Source: Taudactylus pleione (Eukaryota > Chordata > Amphibia > Anura > Myobatrachidae). From it: a stretch of DNA of 64,000 nt. The translations under genes were made by a program, and so were the position numbers. The notes beneath the pieces were generated by a model. That model saw nothing but the letters and a program-made list of their open reading frames with translations. It had not been told where the DNA came from and made no database searches. This document shows positions 11,227 through 23,800 of this stretch, in pieces; within the stretch, counting starts at the first letter, position 1, and the number at the start of each line of letters is the position of its first letter. The stretch is from assembly GCA_031769625.1 (NCBI GenBank), contig JAUIMM010000483.1:3369501-3433500 (forward strand), written 5' to 3'.

Positions 11227-11581
11227 TCCTGGACACACCTACTGCGATGACCATATTGCAGATGCAGTTACAATACCCTATGGGTGCACATGAGCGTGGG
11301 CCTAAAGCCGCCATCTTTCTTCCAATTTGCTCAGCTGTCACAGGACATTTATATAGACTGAAGCACTTCAAATGGTCAGAAGAACAAATATATTTCTTTT
11401 CTGCATCATGTCAGACCATAACTGTAAGATTTGTGCTTTGCAGCTCTGTAAAAAGTGCCGGTCTTTTATACAGAGAAAATATTTGCCCCATCCAAGTGAG
11501 TGACCTAAAATAAACATTTTAGGTATTACTCTTATTACTCTCCGCTGGTCCAGTAATTGGCAGCTCCCCCTCTGTGTCTAG

Positions 11582-12043
11582 TGATTCATTACCGATCGCA
11601 ACTGCGATTATGCACGCCATCGGTGTAAACGTATGCATTACAGTGCGTGTGTGCAAACCGGCCACTGCGATCGCAGTGACTACGCAGACCCATCGCAGAG
11701 TGATTGACGGGGTGGTCGGAGAAACGCAGGCGTGCCATTGCGTTTGAACGCCGTTGCATGGGCGTCCATAAATTATCCACTGCGATGCCCTATGCAGCTT
11801 GAGTACTCATAGCGTGCGATGAGGTTCCTGAGTAAGGTCAGGGCTTATGCAAGTGTGCGTGAGGCTGCGATGGTACCGATGGTTTCGCAGTCTTGCTAAA
11901 CATTACGGATGCGTTTAAGGTAAATTGGGCGTCCTTATGTAGTGCTGCGACGGCATAGCGATCGCAATGGATTAGCATACTATCGCAGTGAGACTGCGTG
12001 CGTAATCGTTATTGCAATCGCAGTTGCGATCCATAATGAATCA
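11582..12043. mobile_element. TIR element with gattcatta...tgaatc ends
   Basis: Terminal inverted repeats pair tgattcattaccgatcgcaa and ctgcgatta on the left with cgtaatcg, ttgcaatcgcagttgcgatc and cataatgaatca on the right. The interior is rich in tcgcagt/actgcgat words and has no open frame of note. A non-autonomous DNA transposon is the simplest reading. Confidence 0.75.
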
Positions 12044-12408
12044 GGCCCTTGATCGATCATAAGTCTTGCGGCAGTGGTACTTTTTTGGTGTTGTCAAAGC
12101 CGCAACTCCTTGGAATTGTCTTTTGCAGTTATAGGAAGTTCACAGGTGACAACATGAACCGCTTGGACTGTTTGGTGCCTCAGGGGAACCCAGCAATTTG
12201 TTACCACTGAGCGCCTCTGCAGCCGCCGGGTGGTGGGTCCTGCCGTGATCGGCGGGGTCAGCAGCGATCGGCAGCTTGGAGGTCACTGGAGGAGGGTACA
12301 GGGATGCAGCGGGACCAGAGGTCCCTCTGCCATTGGCGGGTGCTGGAAGATCATCTTCTGGCAGCCGCCCATTCTGCGTTTCAGACTAGTCGCATTGTTT
12401 GCTACTAT

Positions 12409-13289
12409 GGCCCGTATTCAATTTGGAGGGAAAAGCCGTTTTCACATGTTTTTGGCGAAACTTTTACGCGGGTGACGTAATTTTCGCCTGTTTTGGTTTT
12501 ACCCCGTATTCAATTTGGAAGACTTTCTGCCTAGGCGGAAAGTCGATGCAATGTACCAGGCAAAAAAGTTTCGCCTATGAATAGCAGGTGGAAAAAAGTG
12601 CAGAATTGGGGTTTTGGGGTGCAACGTTGCGGGAACCCCCATGCAGCCTTCAGACAGTCCCCCAAAGGTAAACTGTGTAAAAAAATGTTTAAAAAACACT
12701 TAAGGCCCCCCCAAAAAATTACTTTGAAAAAGGAGGCGGAAAAAAAAAATTGGGGTACAAAGTTAAAAACTAGCGAACTTGACTCTGGGGGGTCCCCAAG
12801 TATGCCCCAGGTGTTTTTTTTATTGCAGGTGCTTGCGGCAGGTGGATTTTTTACGATTTTTACAACTACACTTTAGCAACTTTTAAATATGCTGACCCCC
12901 ATTTTCAAGTACCCCAAATTTGCTGGGATAAGTTATTTTCAGAAAAAAATACTCCTGAATACTATTCTGCACCACGTATAGAAAAACGCTATTTAGCAGC
13001 TATTGAGCCCGTTTAAAAACCCCAAATACCTTCAACAAGCCAAATCGGGGAGTATCATAGTGAACCCCCATGTCAGAGCATCTTTTGGGGGGTGTCAGAC
13101 TGATTTCCCCAAATCTGACAGCGCTTTCCGCCTGTTTCAGTTTCGCCGTGTGCCATTTTCGCGTACTTTCATATTGAATACTGGGTAAAGCATGCGTGCG
13201 ATACTTTTCCGCCTGCCAAACACGCGATGTAGGCAGAAAGTCCGGGCCGCGAAAAAGTATCGCGGCTCGGCTCATATTGAATACGGCTC
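12409..13289. mobile_element. 880-bp TIR element (cccgtattcaat family, copy 1)
   Basis: The left terminus ggcccgtattcaat pairs with attgaatacggctc at the right. Internal landmarks are tggggtgcaacg, gacagtcccccaaagg, actgtgtaaaaaaatg, ttttcaagtaccccaaattt and gcgatgtaggcagaaagtc. They recur in the same order at 31955-32626, defining a family. The 80-100 codon open frames inside it are not similar to a transposase I know. Confidence 0.75.
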
Positions 13290-14473
13290 TTAGTCGGTTA
13301 ACGGACAGCCTGCCATGGTCACAAAGGCTGCGACCATGCCAGGCAAGTGGTTAGGAGAAAAATGACTTTGACGTAGGGACTGAGAAAATGATTGGCGCAC
13401 CATTTACACAATCGGCAGTGCACGATGGTTGCCTGTACACAGCTGTACACGCCCTAGCACTCACATTGGTTTCAGTTACCTGGAATGAAAACTGCTCTAC
13501 AAAGTCAGATTTATATGAACTGTAATGTCCATTTCATTTAAGGGCTTGTCAGGTATTCACAGATCTGTGGAAATACATGATGGCCTAAGCCCTTTTTGTA
13601 TCTTCTTTGTTCTATATTATTTTCTCTGTTACATATATAATATATAGATACTGCCGGTGTCTCGTGGGTACATCACTGCTGCTGCTGCAAAAAAAAAATC
13701 ATTATCATTTTTGGTAGAAGTAATTATTTCTCTTTTATACAGGGGGGCTGTGGTGGAGGTTTGGGTCACGGGGTGGAAGAGGCAGCACAGCATAATCAGC
13801 CTTTGGGGCAAAATAATTAAATATGTGCCAGCTGTCAGTGATCCTTGTGGGCTGAAATGGGATTTGTACTAATAGAGAAGTATTAAAGTTTAGTTTAAAG
13901 GGAAAAAAAAAAGAAGTCAATTAAGGGATACTTGGAAGCGATGATTCCCATGCCATCTCCCGTACACTACATTCTTTCTTAGGGGCAGCCATTGGGAAAA
14001 GCCATGTGTCTCCCTCAACATCGTTTGCATATCATTAATGGGACGTTTCAGAGACTAGGAGGGTCTGAAAATATTTTGATGGATCTACGGTGAACCATGA
14101 ATCTTTACGGTTATTGCAGAGTTAGACTCCCTGCCAACGTAATCTGAATGTGAAATTAAGACATGATTTGTAGTCCGACCCATATGTTCTGCGACTTGCA
14201 AAACCCTCAATAAACTGTTATAATTTAATAGTAGGTCTGCTTTGATGAAAAGCACATCTGCAGGCACTTAGCCGGGAAATGTGAGATCATAAAGCCCTAC
14301 AGATGGCTGGATAGCAGAATTCTCTGGGTCTCCATAGCGGAAAGCTGTGTAAGACACTGACGGCTATATGAGACTTCTGACTACGTTGCTGGCTAGGAAA
14401 ATTGGATCATTTTTACAGAAGATCCTCCCTTTTTTTTACATTCTGATGGTAATGGTTCTGCTTGTGTCTCAGC

Positions 14474-14608
14474 GGTAGATTTACTAAAGCTTCTAAAAAT
14501 GAAAAGGGGGGGGTGTGTCCTATAGCAGCCAATTAGATTCTGTCTATAATTTTCTAGGATGCAATAGAGAAATGATAACTACTGTCTGATTGGTTGCTAT
14601 GGGGAACA
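14474..14608. mobile_element. Fold-back MITE fragment
   Basis: It begins gtagatttactaaagcttct and contains tagcagccaattagattctg and tctgattggttgctatgggg. These are the same blocks as in the 6667-6847 MITE. The right terminus is missing, so this copy is truncated. Confidence 0.65.
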
Positions 14609-15226
14609 CCTAAGCTATCCATAAGAGCCGTTTGTGTAGACGCTAAACTGGGGAAATGTCGCATAAATGCTGATAAACCTCAAGCACATTAAGTAGAAGG
14701 CAATTGAAATGTACCTGTCGCCACGAATCAGCATCTATTGACCCTGCAGTACACTAAAAGCCACTGCAACAGCATGCTTGGGTGTACGTTTACATTTTCG
14801 ATTTGCCAACTTTACTGGCATCACCTCAACTTTTTGTAGAACTAAGAGGAAAAGGGAAGAGACAGACACAGCTGCCATTCTAGTAGTTTAGAAAGAAAAT
14901 TGTCTTTGCCACTAAAGCATTGAGGAGAAGCTTGGGAGATTACTTCCGTGCCAAGATGCGGCTGCCGTCATGTTAATGGGCATTCCCTGTGTCTCATCCT
15001 ACCTGTATCTCTATAATTGGGTAGCTTTCTCTTGTCACTCAGCTTCTCTGGTTTGAAGGGTCCCCTAAGTAATCGAGCCATGACAAAGAAAGGCCCAGGG
15101 TGAGGCCAGCAAACAATTATGTAGGGTGCACCTGCGCCACGTCGACCACATCTTTGCATCAGTAGTAGATGTGTCCTTTAATGCACTGGGTTGGTGCATT
15201 CAAACAAATCCCAAATTGAATCTTGA

Positions 15227-15435
15227 TTCTAGCACCCTGCACCAGTCACAACCCGTGCAGTTCCTCCTTCCTGCCTGGGGTGTGGCTCTTTGCTCTGGTG
15301 CCTCTAGCACACTCAGCTGATGCAACAAACTTTGGAGATACAGAGCAGAGTGTGCTAGAAGCACCAGAGCAGAGAGAGACACTCCAGGCAGGAAAGAGGA
15401 ACTGCACGGGCTGTGACAGGTGCAGGGTGCTAGAA
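15227..15435. mobile_element. 209-bp palindromic MITE
   Basis: The left arm (ttctagcaccctgcaccagt, cgtgcagttcctccttcctg, ctctggtgcctctagcacac) is mirrored by the right arm (gtgtgctagaagcaccagag, caggaaagaggaactgcacg, gtgcagggtgctagaa). The loop is about 30 bp around atgcaacaaactttggagat. Open frames on both strands across it follow from the palindrome. Confidence 0.85.
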
Positions 15436-15616
15436 TGAACACTATACTCTCCATTCACCCTGTGCTTCATTCAACATAGGACTAAAAATTTGTGTTTTGG
15501 ATAGTTCAATACGCAGAATAAGAATGGAAAGTGAGATTTTGCATCTAACATACAGAATAATGGGAATAGTAGGAAGAGATGGGGGGGATCTATTCGAATT
15601 AGACCAAGAGTCAGTG

Positions 15617-15914
15617 TAAAGCTGGGTACACACCTATACAATCACTGAATATCAGGTGATCGGGCTGATGATGGTATAGGTGTGTATGTAGTACCACTGC
15701 AGGAGCGTTAGCCGATAAACGGCTTATAACACTCCTGTAACGAACAGGATTGAGAGGACCTCCCAATTCCATAGAAGCCTGTACACACTGAGCTATATGT
15801 AGTACAGTGTGTACAGGGCTGCAGGCAGGGGGTGACACTGGGGGAACCCAGCTCGGCTGGTTGGGAGCGTTTACCCCGATCAGCCGCAGGATAGAAAAGG
15901 TGTGTACCCAACTT
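15617..15914. mobile_element. TIR element, gctgggtacacacc ends
   Basis: The left end gctgggtacacacctatac pairs with aaggtgtgtacccaac on the right. The ends resemble those at 45724-45945 and, more loosely, 38861-39946, which suggests related MITE families with a TTAA-like flank. There is no coding content. Confidence 0.65.
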
Positions 15915-16312
15915 AAGCCCAGCGTAACTACCTAGTTGCAGAACTTGACGCTTCTGGTCTAGTACAGTCTTAGACTCCTTCATTATATTCCTTGTGTCTT
16001 CCTCAGGAAAAGCAATAATAAATATGTCATATGTGGCAGTTTAGATGGGAGCTTACAGAACCAGTCGATTGACCACTTTTATCAATTATTCCTGCCATAT
16101 TTTTTTTTATGCATGTTACAGTCTCCAGCAAGGCCAAAAGGCCATAATGGCCTGAGGTTTGGAAACCCGCAGGTTGTGATTGTCATATGGCCTATTGTTA
16201 GTTGTGGGAGGGGGCAGTGTGTATGTGTGGGGGTATTAGTACGTATTATGGGCGGTGTTAGGTTGTTTGGCTAGTATCCAATCATTACATTTGTGGTAGA
16301 CTATCTATTAGA

Positions 16313-16896
16313 GTGATTCTGTTTAATTCTGCCTCTTGGTTGAAACATGTTGTTGAGGAGGAGTCAGGCTGCTGCCCGAAGTGTAAATTTTCACGAGCTA
16401 CTTTCTTCCATGAGACGTGGGAATGTGGGAAAATTAGAACATTTTGGGATAAGATTATGGTATTTCTAAACAATATATGCGCCTTACATCTTATGAAGGA
16501 GCCATTGGCTATGTTATGCGCTAATTTTATAAATTGGGACCTGCAGGGTCGTAAGATGGAATTATTGCCCTTTCTTACGATAGTGGTAACTGTGGCGTAG
16601 AAAGTTATCCTCTGTAACTGGACAGTTTCCACAGCACTATCAATTCAAAAAGTTCAAACTATTTTACTACAAATACTTTATTTTGATAGAAGAGCAACTA
16701 TACCTGATGTTGAGAAGGGGGTGGTTCGCTTTTACGCTAAATGGGGTATATATATATCGACTCCTTGGATTCCGATGTTAGAACTCATATAATGAGATTA
16801 TTTGAGACTACGAATTGGTCTCTACTTCGTCATTTGGAGTGATGTTGTATATTTAGATCTTTAAATCCTATATTTATGGGCCAGGGGATAAGACTC
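16313..16896 (+). pseudogene. L1-like LINE ORF2, C-terminal remnant
   Basis: The frame from 16313 reads SGCCPKCKFSRATFFHETWE then CGKIRTFWDKI. The CxxC...HxxWxC zinc-knuckle-like end followed by a W/FW motif is typical of the C terminus of L1-clade ORF2 proteins. A TAG then breaks the frame at about 16598. Recognisable continuation (alternating W, LQILYFDRRAT, RFYAKWGIYI) follows with more stops. Only the last part of the element is present. The 3' untranslated part resumes at 17428 after a multi-hairpin insertion. Confidence 0.7.
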
Positions 16897-16899
16897 TTT

Positions 16900-17427
16900 G
16901 GGCCTGATTCAGACCCACTCGCGAGCGGCTGTCCGCTCGCAAGTGGGTCGATGTTATGGACTGAGCATGCGCACGACGGAGGGAGCTCCGTCGTGCGCAT
17001 GCACCAGACGCAACGAGCGAAGGAAAGTCCTTCGCTCGTTGTGTCCGATCAAAGGGGGCGTGCTGTCAATGTTGATTGACAGCACGCCCCCTTTGGTGGG
17101 CGTGCCTCCCTGACGGGGGCGTTCCCATGGGAACGCCTCCCGTCAAAAGCCGACCCACTGCATCACTAGTGATGTCAGTGGGAGTGATTTTGGCTCTGAT
17201 AGAGCCAAAATCACTCCGGAGCTTGCGGTTGAAAACCTCAACCGCAGGCTCCGGCTCGCAAATTCGATGGTCGCGATGGTCTCGACCATCACAATGCACG
17301 CTCGTATAGCCTGTGGGTGGTGACCCACAGCTATACGAGCGTCCAGGAGGACACTCCATGAAAATGGAGCCCGGCCCTCATTCAGAGCGTGCGCTCTGCT
17401 CAGAGCGTACGGCTCTGAATGAGGGCC
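16900..17427 (+). mobile_element. Multi-hairpin MITE, copy 2, with TTT target duplication
   Basis: This is a full-length 528-bp copy starting gggcctgattcagacccact and ending ctgaatgagggcc, flanked on both sides by TTT (16897-16899 and 17428-17430). It interrupts the L1 remnant. The hairpin order is the same as at 58113-58661. This copy lacks the second gccgggggcgtgcc segment after the fourth hairpin and has a shortened ninth hairpin. Confidence 0.9.
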
Positions 17428-17833
17428 TTTGTCTCCTGTAGAGGAACAACGTTATTTCCTCTAGTGTAGGAGTGTCCTATCAATGGAAAGGGAACAAGCT
17501 GCACCACAGTCCGGGGGGGGGGGGGGTGGGAGGGTTTTGTATGTGTTTATTTTATATATATATATAATTTGTTTTTGTTTTTTGTTATGGTTCTATATTA
17601 TTTTATATTTTCTATCCCTGTGCTTATGTTTAACAGTAATTTTTGACTAGCTATATCCTACAGGCAAAACGTATTTGTTTGACATTGCACTTGAATTGTA
17701 TTTGCTTACACAGATTGCAGTTCTGTATCTATGTGTATATGGATTTATGTAGTATATCTGTATAGATATACATGTACATGTATGTTTGCACTTGTGAGTA
17801 TATAAAATAAAAATAAAAAAAAATTGTTTTGGA
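17428..17833 (+). mobile_element. 3' end of the L1-like element, with A-rich tail
   Basis: The sequence after the MITE is low-complexity, T-rich then A-rich, ending in tataaaataaaaataaaaaa. This fits the 3' untranslated end and A-tail of the LINE fragment at 16313-16896. A run of more than 10 G lies at about 17513-17525. Assignment to the same insertion is inferred from position, not from a target duplication. Confidence 0.5.
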
Positions 17834-18492
17834 AAAAAAAAAAAATTCTGCCTCTTGGTTCCTGGTGCCTTTTCTATTGGTTGTTGGTGCTGGGTTAGGT
17901 GGAGCAGTATTGCCATCAGTAGGCACACGTGGTGAAGGAGGTGGTAGCAGAGTGCTGACCACACGGATAGGCTAGTGGTCACAGCCCCTGAGGGAGGGCC
18001 TGGCCATGTGTGGGAGGTGCTGGCACCAGTCTGGCTCCGGCGTGTGTCCGGTGATCACCGTGTAGAATGCCGCTGACAGGTGTAGGCTTTCTGGCCAACT
18101 TTTTCCCCATTTCTGTTTATTCGAATGAATTGTAACTTTCTAGTCCCCAAATCAAGTTTCTGTGCGTTTTATTATTCAGCAAAAGAGGTTATAGATAGAA
18201 TATGCTCAAGTTGTTTATGCCAAGGTGAAAACATCAACATCTAAGAGGCTTACATGTCTATCGGTGCTATATATAACAATAAACTGGTAAAGTGTTTGGC
18301 TAATTAAAATAAAATCTATTTAAATAATGAATATGTACATTGCCGGGGATGAAATCATATGCTTGTAAGGAGGTTTAGCTGCCAACATACAACCAACCAG
18401 CGCTATACGGGCCGGGTTGATAAATGTTTAGCTCCGTTCAGTACTTGTCTTGTAATAGTAAATAACTGTTGTTGTTATTGTTGCCTCTTAAG

Positions 18493-18665
18493 GGTAATGG
18501 AGAGGACCTATACTCTTCATCCGGGAATCTGCGGAGGCACATAAACCATAATAATGAGGTGTCCTTGTACGACACACACCAGAACGTAAGGGTCCCTAGC
18601 AGAGAAGCGCTGGTGAGACAGCCAATGAGTGACAGCAGAGGAGCTGCAACGCCAGATCCCAGGAG
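18493..18665 (+). CDS. plcg2: plcg2 exon F: C-terminal tail
   Basis: After the acceptor gttgcctcttaag the frame reads GNGEDLYSSSGNLRRHINHN then NEVSLYDTHQNVRVPSREAL then VRQPMSDSRGAATPDPRR. The strings EDLYSS, LRR and LYDTHQNVR...REALV match the human gamma-2 tail pattern EELYSSCRQLRRR...[20 protein letters not shown]. The coiled-coil-like mammalian ending is replaced by a shorter S/P/R-rich sequence. If spliced at AG|gtgtgt the exon is 173 bp and ends in phase 2. If not, two more codons lead to TAA at 18672-18674 and this is the last coding exon. Confidence 0.88.
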
Positions 18666-19581
18666 GTGTGTATAACTAACAGTGTTCTCTCTTCTGTGGT
18701 CTTCCTCTATGCATGTACCTATCTATTACCTCTTTCATATATATCGGCTTCCTCTGTCCCCAAGACTCCTTACATTCCCACCATAAAGGGGTTTTACACT
18801 TGAACAGTTAAGTTTTACTACAATCTCCCTTCGCAACACAAGACCTTTGGGGGTTTACTTCTCTGGGACCCCCTCCCTCCCCCACCATTCCTTCCGTTTA
18901 GCATGGTCCTGGTACTTATACATGGCCGGGATGGCTGCAAATCACAATTGGTGTTACTCGGTTCTAGTAGGGCTGATATATCGAGGGTCCTCGAGCTGCT
19001 GTGTCAGATCTCCCCTGCTATGGCGAGAGCTGAGTGGCACTAATAAGGATCGGCAGAGGTCTCCAATATATGTGAGTGTCAGGACACTGGTAAGTGCTGC
19101 AAATGGGGTGGTGGGGCAAGGAGTGATGCCCCCCTCCTAAGTGCTCCTATTTGGAAGGGATGGGATTTAGCTAAATTCATTTTGAAAGTTGAAAAGCCCT
19201 TTTAGGTAATTCCAGGTACAATGCATTTACCTAACTAGCACCCAAATAGGCGGGATTCCCCTCCAGATTGTCAGACCTCAAACCCACCAGAGCATCAGCG
19301 TTTTATCATGGGAAGTCTCTAATGCAGGTCCTACCTGCCCATGTGATGAGTCTCTGTTCCTGCTTCTGTAGTTGCACAACAACAGTCAATCGAAATCATG
19401 TGCTGACTGCTGGGCGTTTTCTATAGTCCAGCGGATATTATTTAGCTATAACAGCCATCCTGTGTGCTTATATAATCATGTGACCATTTATACCACCCAT
19501 TAGGGCATGTTACAGTTTTATCTGATTAGGATTTGCCCTGCTTTGGGTATATTGGTTGCATATATCTGCAGCTACTGTATA

Positions 19582-19916
19582 GGTGCCCATCCACTAGCAG
19601 ATCAGGGAAAGACGGTACGATTACGACATCGTAATCGTACCGTCGTTCCCCTAGGGGGTGAGGTGCCTACACTGAACGATTGATCGTTCAGCGTAGGCAC
19701 ATCAATCATCCCCGAACATGGCCAATCTGTCGTTATCGGCAGATTGGACTGCATGTTCGGCCGATGATTGATGTCGGAAATGACCAGCGGGAGCGCACAT
19801 CGCTGGTCGTTTACGACATTTGGATGCACGATTTGCAGCTGATTACTGAGCGACTGCACGATTACGATGTCGTAATCGTGCAATCGTACAGTGTAATCGG
19901 CTAGTGGATGGGCACC
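19582..19916. mobile_element. 335-bp MITE made of several hairpins (second family)
   Basis: Terminal repeats ggtgcccatccactagc and gctagtggatgggcacc enclose further hairpins. The first pairs acggtacgattacga with tcgtaatcgtaccgt. The second pairs ggtgcctacactgaacgat with atcgttcagcgtaggcac. The third pairs tcaatcatccccgaacat with atgttcggccgatgattga. The fourth pairs aaatgaccagcg with cgctggtcgttt. The fifth pairs ttgcacgattacga with tcgtaatcgtgcaa. There is no coding content. It differs in sequence from the 58113-58661 family but shares the serial-hairpin design. Confidence 0.85.
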
Positions 19917-20884
19917 TTAAGTCCAGTCTCTGTGGCTCTGCCCAGTATTAGAAAGTGACATATCACAGTTTGAATTTCATCCCTTAGCTGTAAGAAGCTG
20001 GTGGGTGATAAGATCTGATAGTCGTGGGGCAGGGGTGATGTTAACTTTAAATTTAATTTAGGCTATTAGTGCTTCAAAAGGCCACCAAATTTATTTAGTA
20101 TGAAAAGGCTTTGTGAAACATTCCTAATTGTACTACCCAAATCATTTAGTTCGACACTATTATGTTACCTCACTGTAAACTACTTTGTGCATGCTGAGAC
20201 GTATAGTGCACCCACAGGCTGAGAGACAAAGATTGCCTTAGCTTGTGGCTGCAACTCGATGTTCTTGCACTTGTTACTACTCACAAGGGTTGGTGTCTTT
20301 CCTTTTTTGTCTATGGGCTGGTTTAGGTCTCCTTTCTCTTACATTTGATAGGGTCTGCTGTTTCCCTTCAGGCCCATGTTTGTAAAAGAGCAGGGCCGAG
20401 AATAGGGAAAAGGGGCGGGCGGGGACCAGAGTGTCATCGCTGAGCCCTTACCCAAAGTTTGCCATGGGGCTTGGTAACGTGAGTTCTGCCCGTCTTAGCA
20501 CAGTATACCTTACCTGGTGGTGGTTACCCATTATTACAGCTATCCTTTTGCACTTGGTACTCAGAAGAATTGGTGTGTCTCCTTGGCTGTCTGTGGGATC
20601 TTTTTCAGATGCATTTGTTTAATATGTTTTTAATTCCAATATTTTATTGTTATTTAAAAGAAAAGTAGTTTTAGTTGGAGTTCATTAGGGATAATAGAAG
20701 GTAATTCAGATACTGGATCCGTTCAATACTGGTTATCCGTTAAATACCTGTTATCCTGAAAGGACAATAAATTGGAAAAACAAGAGCTGGACATTTGTAT
20801 GCTAAACACTTTAAGGAGCAGAAGTTTAGGGGCAATGTGGAGAGCGATGGGTTATTTTTAATTGCAATTTATGGTGTTTCAAAT

Positions 20885-23800
20885 CACGACACCTTACCCC
20901 CGTAAATTTGCTCCCTTACCCCCAATACATTAACTCCCTTACCTCCATACATTTACTTCCTTATTCCATATAGTCACATCCTTACCCTCATATATTTACT
21001 TTCTTATACTCATATATTTACTTCCTTATTCCTATACAGTCACTTCCTTATCCCCAGTCACTTCCTTATCACCATAGTCACTTCCTTATAAGCCAGTCAC
21101 TTCCTTATACCCATTTACTTCCTTATCTCCATAGTCACTTCCTTATAAGCCAGTCACTTCCTTATACCCATTTACTTCCTTATCTCCATAGTCACTTCCT
21201 TATACCCATTTACTTCCTTATCACCATACAGTCACTTCCTTATACCCATTTACTTCCTTATCACCATGCAGTAACTTCCTTATACCCATTTACTTCCTTA
21301 TCACCATACAGTCACTTCCTTATACCCATTTACTTCCTTATCACCATACTGTCACTTCCTTATCACCATGCAGTCACTTCCTTATACCCATTTACTTCCT
21401 TATCACCATACTGTCACTTCCTTATCACCATGCAGTCACTTCCTTATACCCATTTACTTCCTTATCTCCATAGTCACTTCCTTATACCCATTTACTTCCT
21501 TATCACCATACAGTCACTTCCTTATACCCATTTACTTCCTTATCACCATGCAGTAACTTCCTTATACCCATTTACTTCCTTATCACCATACAGTCACTTC
21601 CTTATCCCCATTTACTTCCTTATCACCATACAGTCACTTCCTTATCCCCATTTACTTCGTTATCACCATAGTCACTTCCTTATCCCCATTTACTTCCTTA
21701 TCACATACGGTCACTTCCTTATCCCCATTTACTTCCTTATCACATACGGTCACTTCCTTATCCCCATTTACTTCCTTATCACCATACTGTCACTTCCTTA
21801 TACTCATTTACTTCCTTATCACCATGCAGTCACCTCACTTCCTTATCACCATACAGTCACTTCCTTATACCCATTTACTTCCTTATCACCATACAGTCAC
21901 TTCCTTATACCCATTTACTTCCTTATCACCATGCAGTAACTTCCTTATACCCATTTACTTCCTTATCACCATACAGTCACTTCCTTATCCGCATTTACTT
22001 CCTTATCACCATACAGTCACTTCCTTATCCCCATTTACTTCGTTATCACCATAGTCACTTCCTTATCCCCATTTACTTCCTTATCACATACGGTCACTTC
22101 CTTATCCCCATTTACTTCCTTATCACATACGGTCACTTCCTTATCCCCATTTACTTCCTTATCACCATACTGTCACTTCCTTATACTCATTTACTTCCTT
22201 ATCACCATGCAGTCACCTCACTTCCTTATCACCATACAGTCACTTCCTTATACCCATTTACTTCCTTATCACCATACTGTCACTTCCTTATACCCATTTA
22301 CTTCCTTATCACATACTGTCAATTCCTTATACCCATTTACTTCCTTATCACCATGCAGTCACTTCACTTCCTTATCACCATACTGTCTTTTCCTTATACC
22401 CATTTACTTCCTTATCCCCATACATTTACTTCATTATTCCCATAGTCACTTCCTTATCCGCATACTTTTACTTCATTATTCCCATAGTCACTTCCTTATC
22501 CCATACATTTACTTCATTATCCATTTTCTTTATCCCATAGTCACTTCCTTATCCCCATTTACTTCCTTATCACCATGCAGTCACTTCCTTATACCCATTG
22601 ACTTATCACCATGCAGTCACTTCCTTATACCCATTTACCTCCTTATCACCATACTGTCACTTCCTTATACCCATTTACTTCCTTATCACCATAGTCACTT
22701 CCTTATACCCATTTACTTCCTTATCACCATACAGTAACTTCCTTATACCCATTTACTTCCTTATCACCATACAGTCACTTCCTTATCCCCATTTACTTCC
22801 TTATCACCATACAGTCACTTCCTTATCCCCATTTACTTCGTTATCACCATAGTCACTTCCTTATCCCCATTTACTTCCTTATCACATACGGTCACTTCCT
22901 TATCCCCATTTACTTCCTTATCACATACGGTCACTTCCTTATCCCCATTTACTTCCTTATCACCATACTGTCACTTCCTTATACTCATTTACTTCCTTAT
23001 CACCATGCAGTCACCTCACTTCCTTATCACCATACAGTCACTTCCTTATACCCATTTACTTCCTTATCACCATACTGTCACTTCCTTATACCCATTTACT
23101 TCCTTATCACATACTGTCAATTCCTTATACCCATTTACTTCCTTATCACCATGCAGTCACTTCACTTCCTTATCACCATACTGTCTTTTCCTTATACCCA
23201 TTTACTTCCTTATCCCCATACATTTACTTCATTATTCCCATAGTCACTTCCTTATCCGCATACTTTTACTTCATTATTCCCATAGTCACTTCCTTATCCC
23301 ATACATTACTTCATTATCCATTTTCTTTATCCCATAGTCACTTCCTTATCCCCATTTACTTCCTTATCACCATGCAGTCACTTCCGTATACCCATTTACC
23401 TCCTTATCACCATACTGTCACTTCCTTATACCCATTTACTTCCTTATCACCATACTGTCACTTCCTTATCACCATGCAGTCACTTCCTTATACCCATTTA
23501 CTTCCTTATCACCATGCAGTCACTTCCTTATACCCATTTACTTCCTTATCACCATACTGTCACTTCCTTATCACCATGCAGTCACTTCCTTATACCCATT
23601 TACTTCCTTATCACCATACGGTCAGTTCCTTATCCCCATTTACTTCCTTAGCACCATACAGTCACTTACTTATACCCATTTACTTCCTTATCACCATACT
23701 GTCACTTCCCTATCACCATGCAGTCACTTCCTTATACCCATTTACTTCCTTATCACCATGCAGTCATTTCCTTATACCCATTTACTTCCTTATCACCATG

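Larger units (their letters stand above)
10015..18492 (+). other. plcg2 intron E-F (8.5 kb)
   Basis: The intron is packed with repeats listed separately: a family T element, a 460-bp TIR element, an 880-bp TIR element, a MITE fragment, a 209-bp palindrome, a 300-bp TIR element, an L1 3' end and a multi-hairpin element. The gaps 10015-10710, 13300-14470, 14610-15220 and 17840-18490 show nothing I can identify. Confidence 0.7.

Noticed and set aside
19369..19440. Alternative final plcg2 exon after ctgcttctgtag
   Set aside because: The acceptor is plausible and the phase fits, but the peptide has no resemblance to any PLC gamma tail; the 27653 candidate is marginally better and itself uncertain.
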